The position numbers and the translations under genes were made by a program. The notes below the pieces were generated by a model that was given only the letters and a program-made list of their open reading frames with translations, was not told the DNA's origin and made no database searches. Source: an uncultured Saprospiraceae bacterium (lineage in GTDB: Bacteria; Bacteroidota; Bacteroidia; Chitinophagales; Saprospiraceae). Taken from it: a stretch of DNA of 64,000 nt. Of this stretch, positions 26,861 to 36,300 are shown one piece after another. Numbering within the stretch: position 1 is the stretch's first letter; each line of letters begins with the position of its first letter. Location of the stretch: the NCBI GenBank assembly GCA_937928045.1, contig CALFWO010000024.1, forward strand, positions 33,334-97,333, read 5' to 3'.

Positions 26861-27247
26861 TTGAGTTTACAGCAAAAGCCCTTACAAGAGGATATCGACA
26901 TAGCGAAGATGAATGAGACCATTATCGACGCGATCCAAGAAATTAAAGGAGAACATATCGTTAAATTAGATCTGAGATCTTTGTCAGAAAGACCGACTGA
27001 TTTTTTCATTATTTGTGATGCAAGTTCTAATACTCAGATTAGTTCGATTGCAGACAATATTCAGAAAAGATTAAAGCATGAATATGGTCTTCTTCCATCA
27101 CATTTTGAAGGAAAAACAGAGGCTAAATGGGTCCTATTGGACTATTTCTACACAGTTGTTCATGTATTTTATCCAGAGACCAGAGCATTTTATGAATTAG
27201 AAGATCTCTGGAGTGATGCGGGAATTACAGAATTCAAAAGTATATAA
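26861..27247 (+). CDS. rsfS: Ribosome silencing factor
   Basis: Small cytoplasmic protein of the RsfS/Iojap family that binds ribosomal protein uL14 and blocks subunit joining. Characteristic segments are IVKLDLRSLSERPTDFFIIC, SSNTQISSIADNIQKRL, EGKTEAKWVLLDYFYTVVHV and FYELEDLWSDA. The longest frame starts with TTG at 26861; the ATG at 26909 (MNETIIDAIQEIKG) gives a length closer to relatives and is an equally good start. It lies just upstream of ftsH, an arrangement common in Bacteroidota. Confidence 0.92.
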   Translation: MSLQQKPLQEDIDIAKMNETIIDAIQEIKGEHIVKLDLRSLSERPTDFFIICDASSNTQISSIADNIQKRLKHEYGLLPSHFEGKTEAKWVLLDYFYTVVHVFYPETRAFYELEDLWSDAGITEFKSI

Positions 27248-27341
27248 GGCTCGTTCGACTGATTTTTTAATCAAATAGTCGATTTTCGCCAACGGTTTCA
27301 AAGTTTTGACGTTTATATAGTATTGACACAATTATAGATTA

Positions 27342-29354
27342 ATGAATAATACAAACAAGACAAATAATTCAGACGATGACAAATCTGGAAATGGGCCAAA
27401 ATTCAATTCTTATTGGGTTTATGGACTATTGGCTTTGTTTTTACTAGCGCTGAATTTCTACAGTCTGACCAGCAATACAAATGAACCACTGAATTGGGGT
27501 GAATTTGAGGATATGGTTTTGGCTGGCCACATCGATGAATTGAAAGTGGTGAATAAAGAATATGCTCAAGTGTACATCAAAGAAGATTACCAAGAGGAGT
27601 ATCCCAAGATCAATAAATCAAAATTTGGAGCACCAACTCCCCATTTTGTTTTTGAAATTGGATCAATCGATAAATTCCAAGAAAAATTAGAGGAAATTCA
27701 AGTTGCGGAAGGATTTGAAAAAAATCAAATGATCTATCCAAAGTTTGAAACCAAGCAGAATTGGTTGGGACCAATCCTTAGTTGGACATTGCCAATCATC
27801 TTTCTGATAGCTATTTGGATATTTATTATGAGAAGAGTTGGTGGTGGTGCCGGAGGACCTGGCGCGCAGATTTTCAACATTGGAAAATCTAAGGCAACTC
27901 TTTTTGACAACAACACCAAGGTATCCGTTACTTTCGAAAATGTAGCTGGTTTGGATGAGGCCAAAGAAGAGGTAATGGAAGTTGTGGACTTCTTGAAAAA
28001 CCCTAAAAAGTATACCTCTCTGGGTGGTAAAATTCCCAAAGGAGTACTTTTGGTAGGCCCTCCCGGAACAGGTAAGACTTTGTTGGCGAAGGCTGTTGCT
28101 GGAGAAGCAGGTGTACCATTCTTTTCCATATCAGGTTCTGACTTTGTAGAAATGTTTGTCGGAGTTGGAGCTTCAAGGGTTCGAGACTTATTTAAGCAAG
28201 CGAGAGAGAAAGCTCCATGTATTGTCTTTATAGATGAGATCGACGCTATTGGTAGAGCAAGAGGTAAAGGAGCAATGCAGGGTGGAAATGACGAGCGAGA
28301 GAATACTTTGAATCAGCTATTGGTAGAGATGGATGGATTTAGTACCGACAAAGGAGTAATCCTAATGGCAGCCACCAACCGTCCAGATGTATTGGACAAA
28401 GCCTTATTGAGACCTGGAAGATTTGATCGACAGATTGGAATCGATCGCCCTGATTTGAAAGGTAGAAATGCGATCTTCAAAGTACACTTGAAGAATATCA
28501 AATGTGGACCAGATGTCAACGCTGAAGAATTGGCTGAGATGACACCGGGATTTGCCGGAGCTGACATTGCTAATATTTGTAATGAGGCAGCTTTGATTGC
28601 AGCACGAAGAGGAAAGAAAGAAATAGATCAAGATGATTTCAATTATTCTTTAGACAGAGTTATTGGTGGTTTGGAGAAAAAGAATAAGATTATTTCTCCA
28701 GATGAGAAAAGAATTATTGCATACCACGAAGCAGGTCATGCGATCTGTGGTTGGTTTCTTAAGCATGCTTCTCCCCTAGTGAAAGTTACGATTGTACCAA
28801 GAGGAATTGGTACTTTAGGATATGCTCAATATTTACCTAAAGAAGAATACATTACACGAGAAGAAGAATTATTGGATCGAATGTGTATGACCTTTGGAGG
28901 CAGAGCTGCTGAGCAAGTTGTATTTGGAAAAATTTCAACTGGTGCTCAGAATGACTTGGATCAAGTTACCAAGATGGCTTATTCTATGATTTCTGTTTTT
29001 GGAATGTCTGAAAAGGTTGGACAAGTTTCCTTTTACGGAATGCAAGAAAATCAATTCGGAAAGCCTTATTCGGATGATACGGCATTCATGATTGATGATG
29101 AAGTTAGAAAGCTAGTGGAGTCACAATATATCCGTGCACAAAAGTTATTGAAGGAAAAGCGTAACGAGTTAGAGATTCTAGCAAACTCACTTTTGGAAAA
29201 TGAAGTGATGCTAAAATCGGATGTTGAAAGATTGATTGGACCTAGACCTCATTCTGGAAGAAGAGATGAGATTATAGATTCGGCAGATTATACGCCTCCA
29301 TCTTCGCAAGAAGGTGTAAACGGAGAAGCTGCTTCAGAAGATTTAGACGCTTAG
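27342..29354 (+). CDS. ftsH: ATP-dependent zinc metalloprotease FtsH
   Basis: Membrane-bound AAA+ protease of 670 residues for quality control of membrane and regulatory proteins. Two helices (about 25-44 and 145-163) flank a periplasmic domain of about 100 residues. The AAA module has Walker [14 protein letters not shown] (about 237), Walker [13 protein letters not shown] and the second region of homology [20 protein letters not shown]. The peptidase has the zinc motif HEAGH at about 462-466 and a distal ligand in [11 protein letters not shown]. The C-terminal 40 residues are acidic. It is followed by a strong terminator. Confidence 0.97.
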   Translation: MNNTNKTNNSDDDKSGNGPKFNSYWVYGLLALFLLALNFYSLTSNTNEPLNWGEFEDMVLAGHIDELKVVNKEYAQVYIKEDYQEEYPKINKSKFGAPTPHFVFEIGSIDKFQEKLEEIQVAEGFEKNQMIYPKFETKQNWLGPILSWTLPIIFLIAIWIFIMRRVGGGAGGPGAQIFNIGKSKATLFDNNTKVSVTFENVAGLDEAKEEVMEVVDFLKNPKKYTSLGGKIPKGVLLVGPPGTGKTLLAKAVAGEAGVPFFSISGSDFVEMFVGVGASRVRDLFKQAREKAPCIVFIDEIDAIGRARGKGAMQGGNDERENTLNQLLVEMDGFSTDKGVILMAATNRPDVLDKALLRPGRFDRQIGIDRPDLKGRNAIFKVHLKNIKCGPDVNAEELAEMTPGFAGADIANICNEAALIAARRGKKEIDQDDFNYSLDRVIGGLEKKNKIISPDEKRIIAYHEAGHAICGWFLKHASPLVKVTIVPRGIGTLGYAQYLPKEEYITREEELLDRMCMTFGGRAAEQVVFGKISTGAQNDLDQVTKMAYSMISVFGMSEKVGQVSFYGMQENQFGKPYSDDTAFMIDDEVRKLVESQYIRAQKLLKEKRNELEILANSLLENEVMLKSDVERLIGPRPHSGRRDEIIDSADYTPPSSQEGVNGEAASEDLDA

Positions 29355-29376
29355 TAATTAAGCTTAAAATAAAATG

Positions 29377-29413
29377 AAAAAGCCCTTGAAGTTATACTTC
29401 AAGGGCTTTTCTT
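29377..29413 (+). terminator. Intrinsic terminator after ftsH
   Basis: Perfect stem of 16 bases (AAAAGCCCTTGAAGTT-type arm with loop TAT) ending in a T-run. Confidence 0.9.
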
Positions 29414-29545
29414 TTTGGTGCACTTGAAGACTTTCAAAATATGCTTAGGCTCAAAAGAACCTAATTCGTCAAAAAAGTTACATTGGCCTTTGATGATAAC
29501 GTACCTTTCTAAGGTCGGTAATAAATATTACAAGATCAATTTAAT

Positions 29546-30594
29546 ATGAAAGTCCAACTCGCTTATGTTCTAATTTTGATTTCATTGATTGCTTGTCAAA
29601 AGCCATCAGGAGAATATGTCTGTAAACCTTGTGACTTACCATGCGATGAATTGACTTTTGACCAACCTGGAATTTGCCCTCACTCAATATGGTATTGATC
29701 AAAAAAAGTGATTTATTCTCGGCAAAAGACCTAGTGCTCAACGAGGTAAATATTAAAATTGGTAAAAGCGCATTTCTAATTGAAGGAGGGTTCAATAAAG
29801 GAAAAACAATTGTTGTGCACAGTTATAAGCCAACTCAATTTAGCGCTGATTCTCCAGTCATCATTTTGCTTCCAGGTGCTGGAAGAAATGCTGCAGATTA
29901 TAGGGATGCCTGGGTTAAAAAATCTGAGGAATATAATGTCTTGGTATTGTCGCTTGAATATTCAGATAAGCATTATCCGGGATTTTCTAATTACAACATG
30001 GCGGGAATGATTAGCGATGTCAAATTGAATGAAGCAAGAACATCCGTAGAAAGTTTTAAGATAACTGATAACCCTGCCACTTGGCTATACAATGATTTTG
30101 ATCGAGTGTTTAATTTGGTCAAGAAAGAACTTTACTTAACTACAACTACTTATGATCTTTTTGGCCATTCCGCTGGAGGACAAATATTACATCGGAACGA
30201 GATTTTCAATTCTAAAAATAAAGCAAATAGAATACTCGCCTCGAATTCCGGATGGTATACTGTTCACAGCCTTTCGGATGATTTTCCATACGGTTTAAAG
30301 GGCACTAGTACAGATACAAGCTCGCTGAATTTCAGTAAAAATCTAGTTATTTTTTTAGGTGAAAAAGATGATGCCAATGAAACCAGAGGAAGTCTAAGGC
30401 GCACTCCACAAGCTGATAAACAAGGAACGCATCGATTAGAACGAGGAACTTACTTTTATAATGAATCCAAACGAATTGCCTTCGAGATGAATATTGACTT
30501 TAATTGGAATTTAGAAATCATTCCAGATGTCGGTCATGACTACCAGGCAATGAGCGAAGCTGCAGCAGATTATTTATACCGACTAAAAGAATAG
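29546..30594 (+). pseudogene. Frameshifted lipoprotein: zinc-ribbon segment plus alpha/beta hydrolase
   Basis: Two adjacent frames look like one gene. From ATG 29546 a lipoprotein start (MKVQLAYVLILISLIAC, lipobox Cys17) leads into a Cys-rich segment (YVCKPCDLPCDELTF, then GICPHS) and stops at 29698. In the other frame the text continues N-M-V-L-I-K-K-S-D and runs to 30594 as an alpha/beta hydrolase with nucleophile GHSAGG, a LGEKDD acid and a VGHDYQ His. Adding one G in CACTCAATATG (near 29684) would give CPHCNMVLIKK, the usual heavy-metal-binding ribbon ending, in one continuous frame of about 350 codons. So there is a one-base deletion, real or a sequencing error. The downstream part alone has only a TTG (29674) start and no signal peptide. 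The substrate is unknown. Confidence 0.7.
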
Positions 30595-30634
30595 ATTGAT
30601 TAATGTACTTGATCTTAAAAGTATTGATTTAAAC

Positions 30635-30671
30635 AAAAGTGCCCCTGAAGAATCTTCACGGGCACTTTTAC
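30635..30671. terminator. Bidirectional terminator between hydrolase and response regulator genes
   Basis: Arms 30635-30650 and 30654-30669 (AAAAGTGCCCCTGAAG) pair with one mismatch and a 3-base loop, with A-run on the left and T-run on the right, between convergent genes. Confidence 0.8.
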
Positions 30672-30724
30672 TATAAAAACTAATTATGCAATTTTGGGCT
30701 TAGGCAATATTAGCTGTAGTATTC

Positions 30725-31450
30725 TTAGGCTTCTTGTTCTGACTTAATCAACAATTGAAATCCATTTCCATGAATGTTTACAATTTCAATGTTTGTATCT
30801 AGCTTAAGATATTTTCGCAGCTTAGTTACGAATACATCCATGGATCTCGCTGTAAAATAATTATCCTCTCCCCAAATTTCAGTCAAGGCTTTTGATCTTG
30901 GAAGAATATCATTTACATGCAAACAAAACAATCGGAGTAGCTGAGCTTCTTTAGGAGAAAGCTTTGCCTTTTCACCTCCTTCTATAGTATGCGTTAGGAT
31001 TCTCAATGGAAAATTGAAATGATATTCTCCAATATTGAATTCTTTTACTTCTGACTTTGGATCTGGCTTAGAAGAAGATCGCTTCAAAATAGCTTGAATT
31101 CGATATAGCAGTTCTTCAGAATTAAATGGCTTGGAAATATAGTCGTCTGCTCCAATTTTAAATCCTTGAAGAACATCTTCTTTCATCGTCTTTGCAGTTA
31201 GAAAGATAATTGGAACCACTTTGTTCTTTTCCCGAACATCTTTGGCTAAAGTAAATCCATCTTTTTTCGGCATCATTACATCGAAAATGCATAGATTAAA
31301 TTCTCCTCCATTCTCAAAGGCTTGCAGTCCTGCTTCGCCATCCGTAGCTAGGGTAACATCGTACTCGTGCATTTCCAAATAAGAACGAAGTACATCGCCA
31401 AAATTTTGGTCATCTTCAACGAGTAAGATCCGATTGTTTTCGTTGGTCAT
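30725..31450 (-). CDS. OmpR-family response regulator (RprY-like)
   Basis: 241-residue cytoplasmic transcription regulator. The receiver domain (residues 1-125) has the acidic pair VEDD, the phospho-acceptor Asp in CIFDVMMPKKDG, the Thr in FLTAKT and the Lys in YISKPF. The C-terminal winged helix (about 145-235) ends in FVTKLRKYLKLDTNIEIVNIHGNGFQL. The sequence resembles the Bacteroides regulator RprY, and the partner kinase gene sits 52 bases upstream on the same strand. Targets are not visible. Confidence 0.88.
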   Translation of the reverse strand: MTNENNRILLVEDDQNFGDVLRSYLEMHEYDVTLATDGEAGLQAFENGGEFNLCIFDVMMPKKDGFTLAKDVREKNKVVPIIFLTAKTMKEDVLQGFKIGADDYISKPFNSEELLYRIQAILKRSSSKPDPKSEVKEFNIGEYHFNFPLRILTHTIEGGEKAKLSPKEAQLLRLFCLHVNDILPRSKALTEIWGEDNYFTARSMDVFVTKLRKYLKLDTNIEIVNIHGNGFQLLIKSEQEA

Positions 31451-31502
31451 AATAAGGTGTTTTTATAGTTAGTCAATATAGTCACTAGTTCTATTTTCGT
31501 TT

Positions 31503-33035
31503 TTAATTTTCGACTTGAAAGGGGAAAAACAGGATGAAACTACTTCCCTTTCCCAATTCTGATTTTACATCGATTTGTCCCTTATGAGCAGTCATCAATG
31601 CTTTAACGTAACTCAAGCCCAAACCGAAGCCTTTGACATCGTGTAAATTTCCGGTATGTACTCGATAGAATTTGTCAAAAATATGTTTTAAGGCCTCTTT
31701 ATTCATTCCCACTCCATGATCTTTAACAATAACCTGAACTCCGCCTGAAACATTGCTTGTGCTCACTGAAATCTTTGGTATTTCCGGAGAGTATTTATTC
31801 GCATTATCCAATAAATTTGCGATGATATTAGATACATGAGTAATGTCTCCTTGAATTTGAGGATTCGAAGCAGACAATTCAGCGCTAACTAATCCGCCCC
31901 TTTGCTCCGCTTGCAAATTTGCATGTGCAACCGCTTGTAAAATGACTTGATGAAGATCAATTCCAGTCAAATTCAACTGAAATTCTCGCTTATCTACAAT
32001 TGCCATTTGAAGTACTTTTTCCACCTGGGCATTCATCCGTTTATTCTCTTGACGAATGATATTGGCAAAACGTTTCACTTTCTCAGGAGCTCCAGAAATC
32101 TTTGGACTGGATATGCTGTCCGCCGCTAATGAAATCGTAGCAATAGGCGTTTTGAATTCATGGGTCATATTGTTGATAAAATCTGTTTTCATTTCCGACA
32201 ATTTCTTTTGATGGAAAATGGTCAAAATGGTATAATAAAAACAGCCCATGATAATTACTGTAAAAAGAATGGACAACATCAATGGCCAGAAAACCGAGCT
32301 ATACATCAGGGTGCTTTGGCTTGGAAACTGAATCATCAATTGGCCTGGTGAAGCCAAGTCAATTTTTTGAAATAGATCTACTTTGTAAGGAGTATTGAAC
32401 AATGTGCTCCAACCAACTTCGGTTTCATGGGTCGTATTATCCGCCACCACGTAATGACCATCTTGGATCACAAAGGATTCATCCTCATTCGCGAAAATTC
32501 CATATTTATATTCCAGATTAATCCCTCGATTTTTGAATTCCTTTCCGATATATTCATCTAAGGCAACTAGATTAAGTCTATCAACCAATTTTTTCGGACT
32601 TAGTAAATTCTGAGTAAGCATTTTCTCAATGTAGAGCAGTTGCTGTTCAGATTTTATCAATCTCTTTTTCTTACAATCTTCACATGGACAATTCTCCTTG
32701 TTAGAGATTAATGTTCCAGACTTATGATAACTGTCTTTTACTTCAGCACCAACATTGAAAAATGGAGTTGATCTACTTAGTTTGAACTCTTCTTGAATAC
32801 TTAAAGGAGTGACAGAAGAAGTTGAATCTAATTGATAAGCTTGGAGATTCGCTTGCATCTGTTCAGCATCTTCCAATCGTTCTGCTATTCTATTGATTGC
32901 AGCAAAAACAGAAGTATCAAATTCTTCTTGCTTTAGTCGAATAGCTTCTTGTATCCAGTAATATTGTAATCCACCTACGCCCATTACCGCCGCAGCCATC
33001 AAACCAATAATCAACCAAATCACTTTTTTATTCAT
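31503..33035 (-). CDS. Membrane sensor histidine kinase (RprX-like)
   Basis: 510-residue inner-membrane kinase. Helix 1 (about residues 5-24) and helix 2 (about 245-262) enclose a periplasmic sensor of about 220 residues with no recognised fold. It contains an unusual Cys cluster, NCPCEDCKKKR, at about 115-125. The cytoplasmic part has the H-box NNMTHEFKTPI (His about 290), N-box IIANLLDNANKYSPE, G1 VKDHGVGMNK and G2 GFGLGLSYVK. It pairs with the response regulator downstream. A promoter matching the Bacteroidota consensus lies about 60 bases upstream. The Cys cluster suggests sensing of a metal or redox state, which is an inference. Confidence 0.88.
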   Translation of the reverse strand: MNKKVIWLIIGLMAAAVMGVGGLQYYWIQEAIRLKQEEFDTSVFAAINRIAERLEDAEQMQANLQAYQLDSTSSVTPLSIQEEFKLSRSTPFFNVGAEVKDSYHKSGTLISNKENCPCEDCKKKRLIKSEQQLLYIEKMLTQNLLSPKKLVDRLNLVALDEYIGKEFKNRGINLEYKYGIFANEDESFVIQDGHYVVADNTTHETEVGWSTLFNTPYKVDLFQKIDLASPGQLMIQFPSQSTLMYSSVFWPLMLSILFTVIIMGCFYYTILTIFHQKKLSEMKTDFINNMTHEFKTPIATISLAADSISSPKISGAPEKVKRFANIIRQENKRMNAQVEKVLQMAIVDKREFQLNLTGIDLHQVILQAVAHANLQAEQRGGLVSAELSASNPQIQGDITHVSNIIANLLDNANKYSPEIPKISVSTSNVSGGVQVIVKDHGVGMNKEALKHIFDKFYRVHTGNLHDVKGFGLGLSYVKALMTAHKGQIDVKSELGKGSSFILFFPFQVEN

Positions 33036-33308
33036 AAGAAACTGTGCTGCTTGAAAACCCTAGATGAGAAAGTTTAAAAAAAGGGTTATCTACAAATTTA
33101 ACAATTGTCTAATCGCCAAACTTCTTTTTAACGAAGCTTTAACCCGAATTATAAAAAAACTAAACCAATAATTATAACTAGCTTGACAGCAGCTATTTAT
33201 GTGGAAATAAAAATTAAGGATTTGATAACATTTATGGATTAATTTCACCATTCAAGGCAAGACATCCTAAATATTCTTCAGTTTCTAGATATCGATATCT
33301 CAACCAAT
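33036..33308. other. Intergenic region upstream of the kinase gene
   Basis: Bases between the kinase start and the sprA terminator. It contains a kinase promoter (33093-33120, minus strand). I see no ORF, RNA gene or long repeat in the rest, which is AT-rich. Confidence 0.5.
33093..33120 (-). promoter_or_regulatory. Promoter for the histidine kinase-response regulator operon
   Basis: On the minus strand TTTG (33117-33120) is followed after 16 bases by TAAATTTG (33093-33100), an exact -7 match. The predicted leader is about 50 bases. Confidence 0.5.
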
Positions 33309-33346
33309 AAAAAGACCTCAGTGCATATAATTCACTGAGGTCTTTT
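33309..33346 (-). terminator. Intrinsic terminator after sprA
   Basis: GACCTCAGTG at 33314-33323 and its complement at 33333-33342, with a 9-base loop, are flanked by A and T runs, so it is effective for the minus-strand sprA transcript. Confidence 0.85.
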
Positions 33347-33363
33347 CTTTGAACTACCAGATT

Positions 33364-36300
33364 TTAATCTAGTGTAAATTTCACAACTACTCCACCACTT
33401 GTATTCGTTTGAGGGAATCCTTGAGAAGTCGCTGGCACAGTAGATCTGTGATCGAAAAACAATCGAACATTTAATTTTTCATTTACATCATAATCCACTG
33501 AAGGAGCCAAGGTCAAAGTTCTTACTCCTCTTGTTATTTCAGAAAATCCTTGATCTAACGTAAAGTTTTCAGTTTTATCATCCCTTAAAGAAAAGTCAAT
33601 TTTGAAATTCAAATCATTTCCTTTTGGTTTAGCTTTTCCATCATCTTTTGGATCTACATCTGGATCATCTTTTCCGTTCCTATCAGCTGATCTCGTAGTT
33701 TTCTTTCTGGTTCTAGCAGATTTACGTTTTCCTTTTTTGCCATAGAATAATGGTATATATACGTCTTCCATAGTATAACCAAAACCGAATACATACTCTT
33801 GAGTAATTTGTTCTGCCAAGACAAAATTCACAAAACTCATGGACAAGTTTCTGGCCTTTTTGAAATCTAAGTTGATATCCATTCCTCCTTTCGTTCTAAC
33901 ACTCAACCCTAGTAAAGGATTAAATCTTTCATCGATTACAATGTTCGGAACCTGAAAACGAGAATAATAGTTGAAGTTATCATCCAAAGCAAATGGAATA
34001 TCTCTATTAAATGCCTGGTCGTTATTAAATTGGTTTACCGTCATGGTAGATTGGTAGCCATGCGATAATTTCACATTTTGGAATATATCTTTGAAGATTC
34101 CCAATTTGCTAAGACCGTTATAGTTTAAGCTCCAATTTAATCTTGGTAAAGTGGAGAAAAGCTCATTTGTAAAATCATCGGAAACTGGAATTGTAGCAGC
34201 ATCTTGTCCCGTGTATGCACTTAAGAATGCCGGCACTAAAACAGATTCTTGCACTCTTCCTTGACCTTGAGCATACTGCGCTTCCTCTTCAGTATTTTGA
34301 TGAGTTCCAGTTCCAATTCTATTCGAAATGATTACTCTATTATTTTCGAAAGTCGAGAATAAATCTCCAGAGTCATTTCCAAATAGCGTATTCAACGCGA
34401 AATATGAAACTTGGAAAGATCCTACATTTTGAAAATCTTTATGACCAAAAGAAGCTATTCCATCATCTTCAAAATCTTTGAAGAGCAACAATTTATTCTC
34501 ATCGAATCTTCGGTTAGCTTCTAGTTCAATTTTGAAATCATCGAATGGCTCAATCGAAATTTTTCCATTGTAGTTTTGAGAATACGTTTGGGAAACTCTT
34601 TGATTCTGGAACACGGAACCCGAAATCCACCCATCGCTTGCTGCTTGCTGCAACCAATCATTTGGATCATCCGGATTGATTCGAGGTTGTAATCCTGCAA
34701 CGAAGTCTAAACCAGGAGCAGTGAAATTATCCGATGTCCCTATAAATTGTGTTCGAGGAATATATCCTGGAACAACAGTTCCGAAATTCTCCGCATAAGT
34801 GAAACGTGCTTTTCTCAACATCAATAATGGACGTATCAAAATCCGCTCAGCCATAGAAGGGTCACGATCCCGTTTTTTCTCATCCTTTTTACCTTTAATA
34901 TCTTTTCCTTTCCCATCTTTTCCTTTCCCATTTTTATCGTCGCCACCATTAGGATTTTTACCACCAGCTCTTGTTCCTCGACCTCCTTTCCCTTCTACCT
35001 TAGCATCTGATAAATCTTCTGGACTAGGTGATCTTGGATCAGAGCTACCACTCTTTCCTTTTCCATCTCTTGAGCCTCGAGTACCTCTGGTTCTTCCAGT
35101 ATCACCGTTTTTATCATCACTCTTGTCGTCTCCTCTAGTACTTGATCGGCTAGAGCCTCTGCCTCTTTTCTTGGATTTTCCACGATTGATTTTATCCAAA
35201 TATTTCCATTTCTTATAAAGCGTTTCGAAATTCAAGTCTCCATTAATCTGGCGACTCTGCGTGTTTTGAATTACATTTCCTAAAGTATCAGCAATCCCTG
35301 GATTGTAGGAAATATCTGTCAAGCCACTATAACCTCCAATCGCCGATCCCGCCCAGCTGTAAGTTGCTCCGTAAGTAGCTTTTACAGTAATAAAATCTAA
35401 GAATGGAATTTTCTTAAAAGGCAAGGTGTAATTGGCCCCAATATTATGGGAGTAATCTTTGGTTCTACCGAAGTTTCTCAAATTGTCATTAATAAAACCA
35501 CGGAGCACTTTTTCATCTCTTGGAGTTCCATCGTCATCCAATGCTTTCAACTCATCAATGATGGCTCTGTTGTTCGCGGTAAAATTAAACTTAAGTGCTT
35601 TTGTTATGTCCCAAGACAAATTGTAATCTCTATCCCAAGTAAAACGTTTATTGAAGAATGTTTTGAACTCCGGTGCTAAGTCAGTAAATCGATATTCAGT
35701 AGTTTGCTTTTCACGATTTAAATTCGTTGAGAACGTAAATGAGTTTGGAATTAAATTCAAATTGGCTTCAGAAAGTAATTTTAAATATTTGTCTTTCTTA
35801 ATTAGCTTTTTAAATGGTTCAATATAAAGTGGTTTGATTTGATAATTGTAATCAAGACCTCCTGTATAAGTTTTTGTCTCGTCAGAAGAAATAATTGGAT
35901 TACGCCTTTCAGTTTCGACGTAAGCATAAGTCGCACTAAAGTTTTCAATATCCCAAGGCATTGGTTTTTTATCCGAACTTCCCGTTCGTGTTTTTCTTAC
36001 ATTGGTAAGATTAAAAGACTTAATGTTCGTGTAATCTTGCGCTTGGTTTTTAATCGAATCCCTTGCTTGTCTATTCGTCGCTTCATCAATTTTTTCACGA
36101 AGAGGAATATCTAAATCGTATGGATCAAATTGCGGCGTTCTCAAAGTTTGGGAAATCGATGCATAAGCAGGAATTTTCAGACCTGAATCTTCTCCAAAGA
36201 ATTTCGACAGTTCTAGATTTGCAGCAACATCATATTGAAAAACTTCTTCTCTAGAACGATCTGCTAACTTTTGTTCGATGCCTCCATAGCCAATTGAACT

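Noticed and set aside
27734..28129. 131-residue minus-strand ORF within ftsH
   Set aside because: Antisense of the highly conserved AAA module of ftsH; codon pattern is explained by the sense strand.
34799..35218. 139-residue plus-strand ORF rich in Pro, Ser and Phe
   Set aside because: Antisense shadow of the charged low-complexity loop of SprA; no start context or family likeness.
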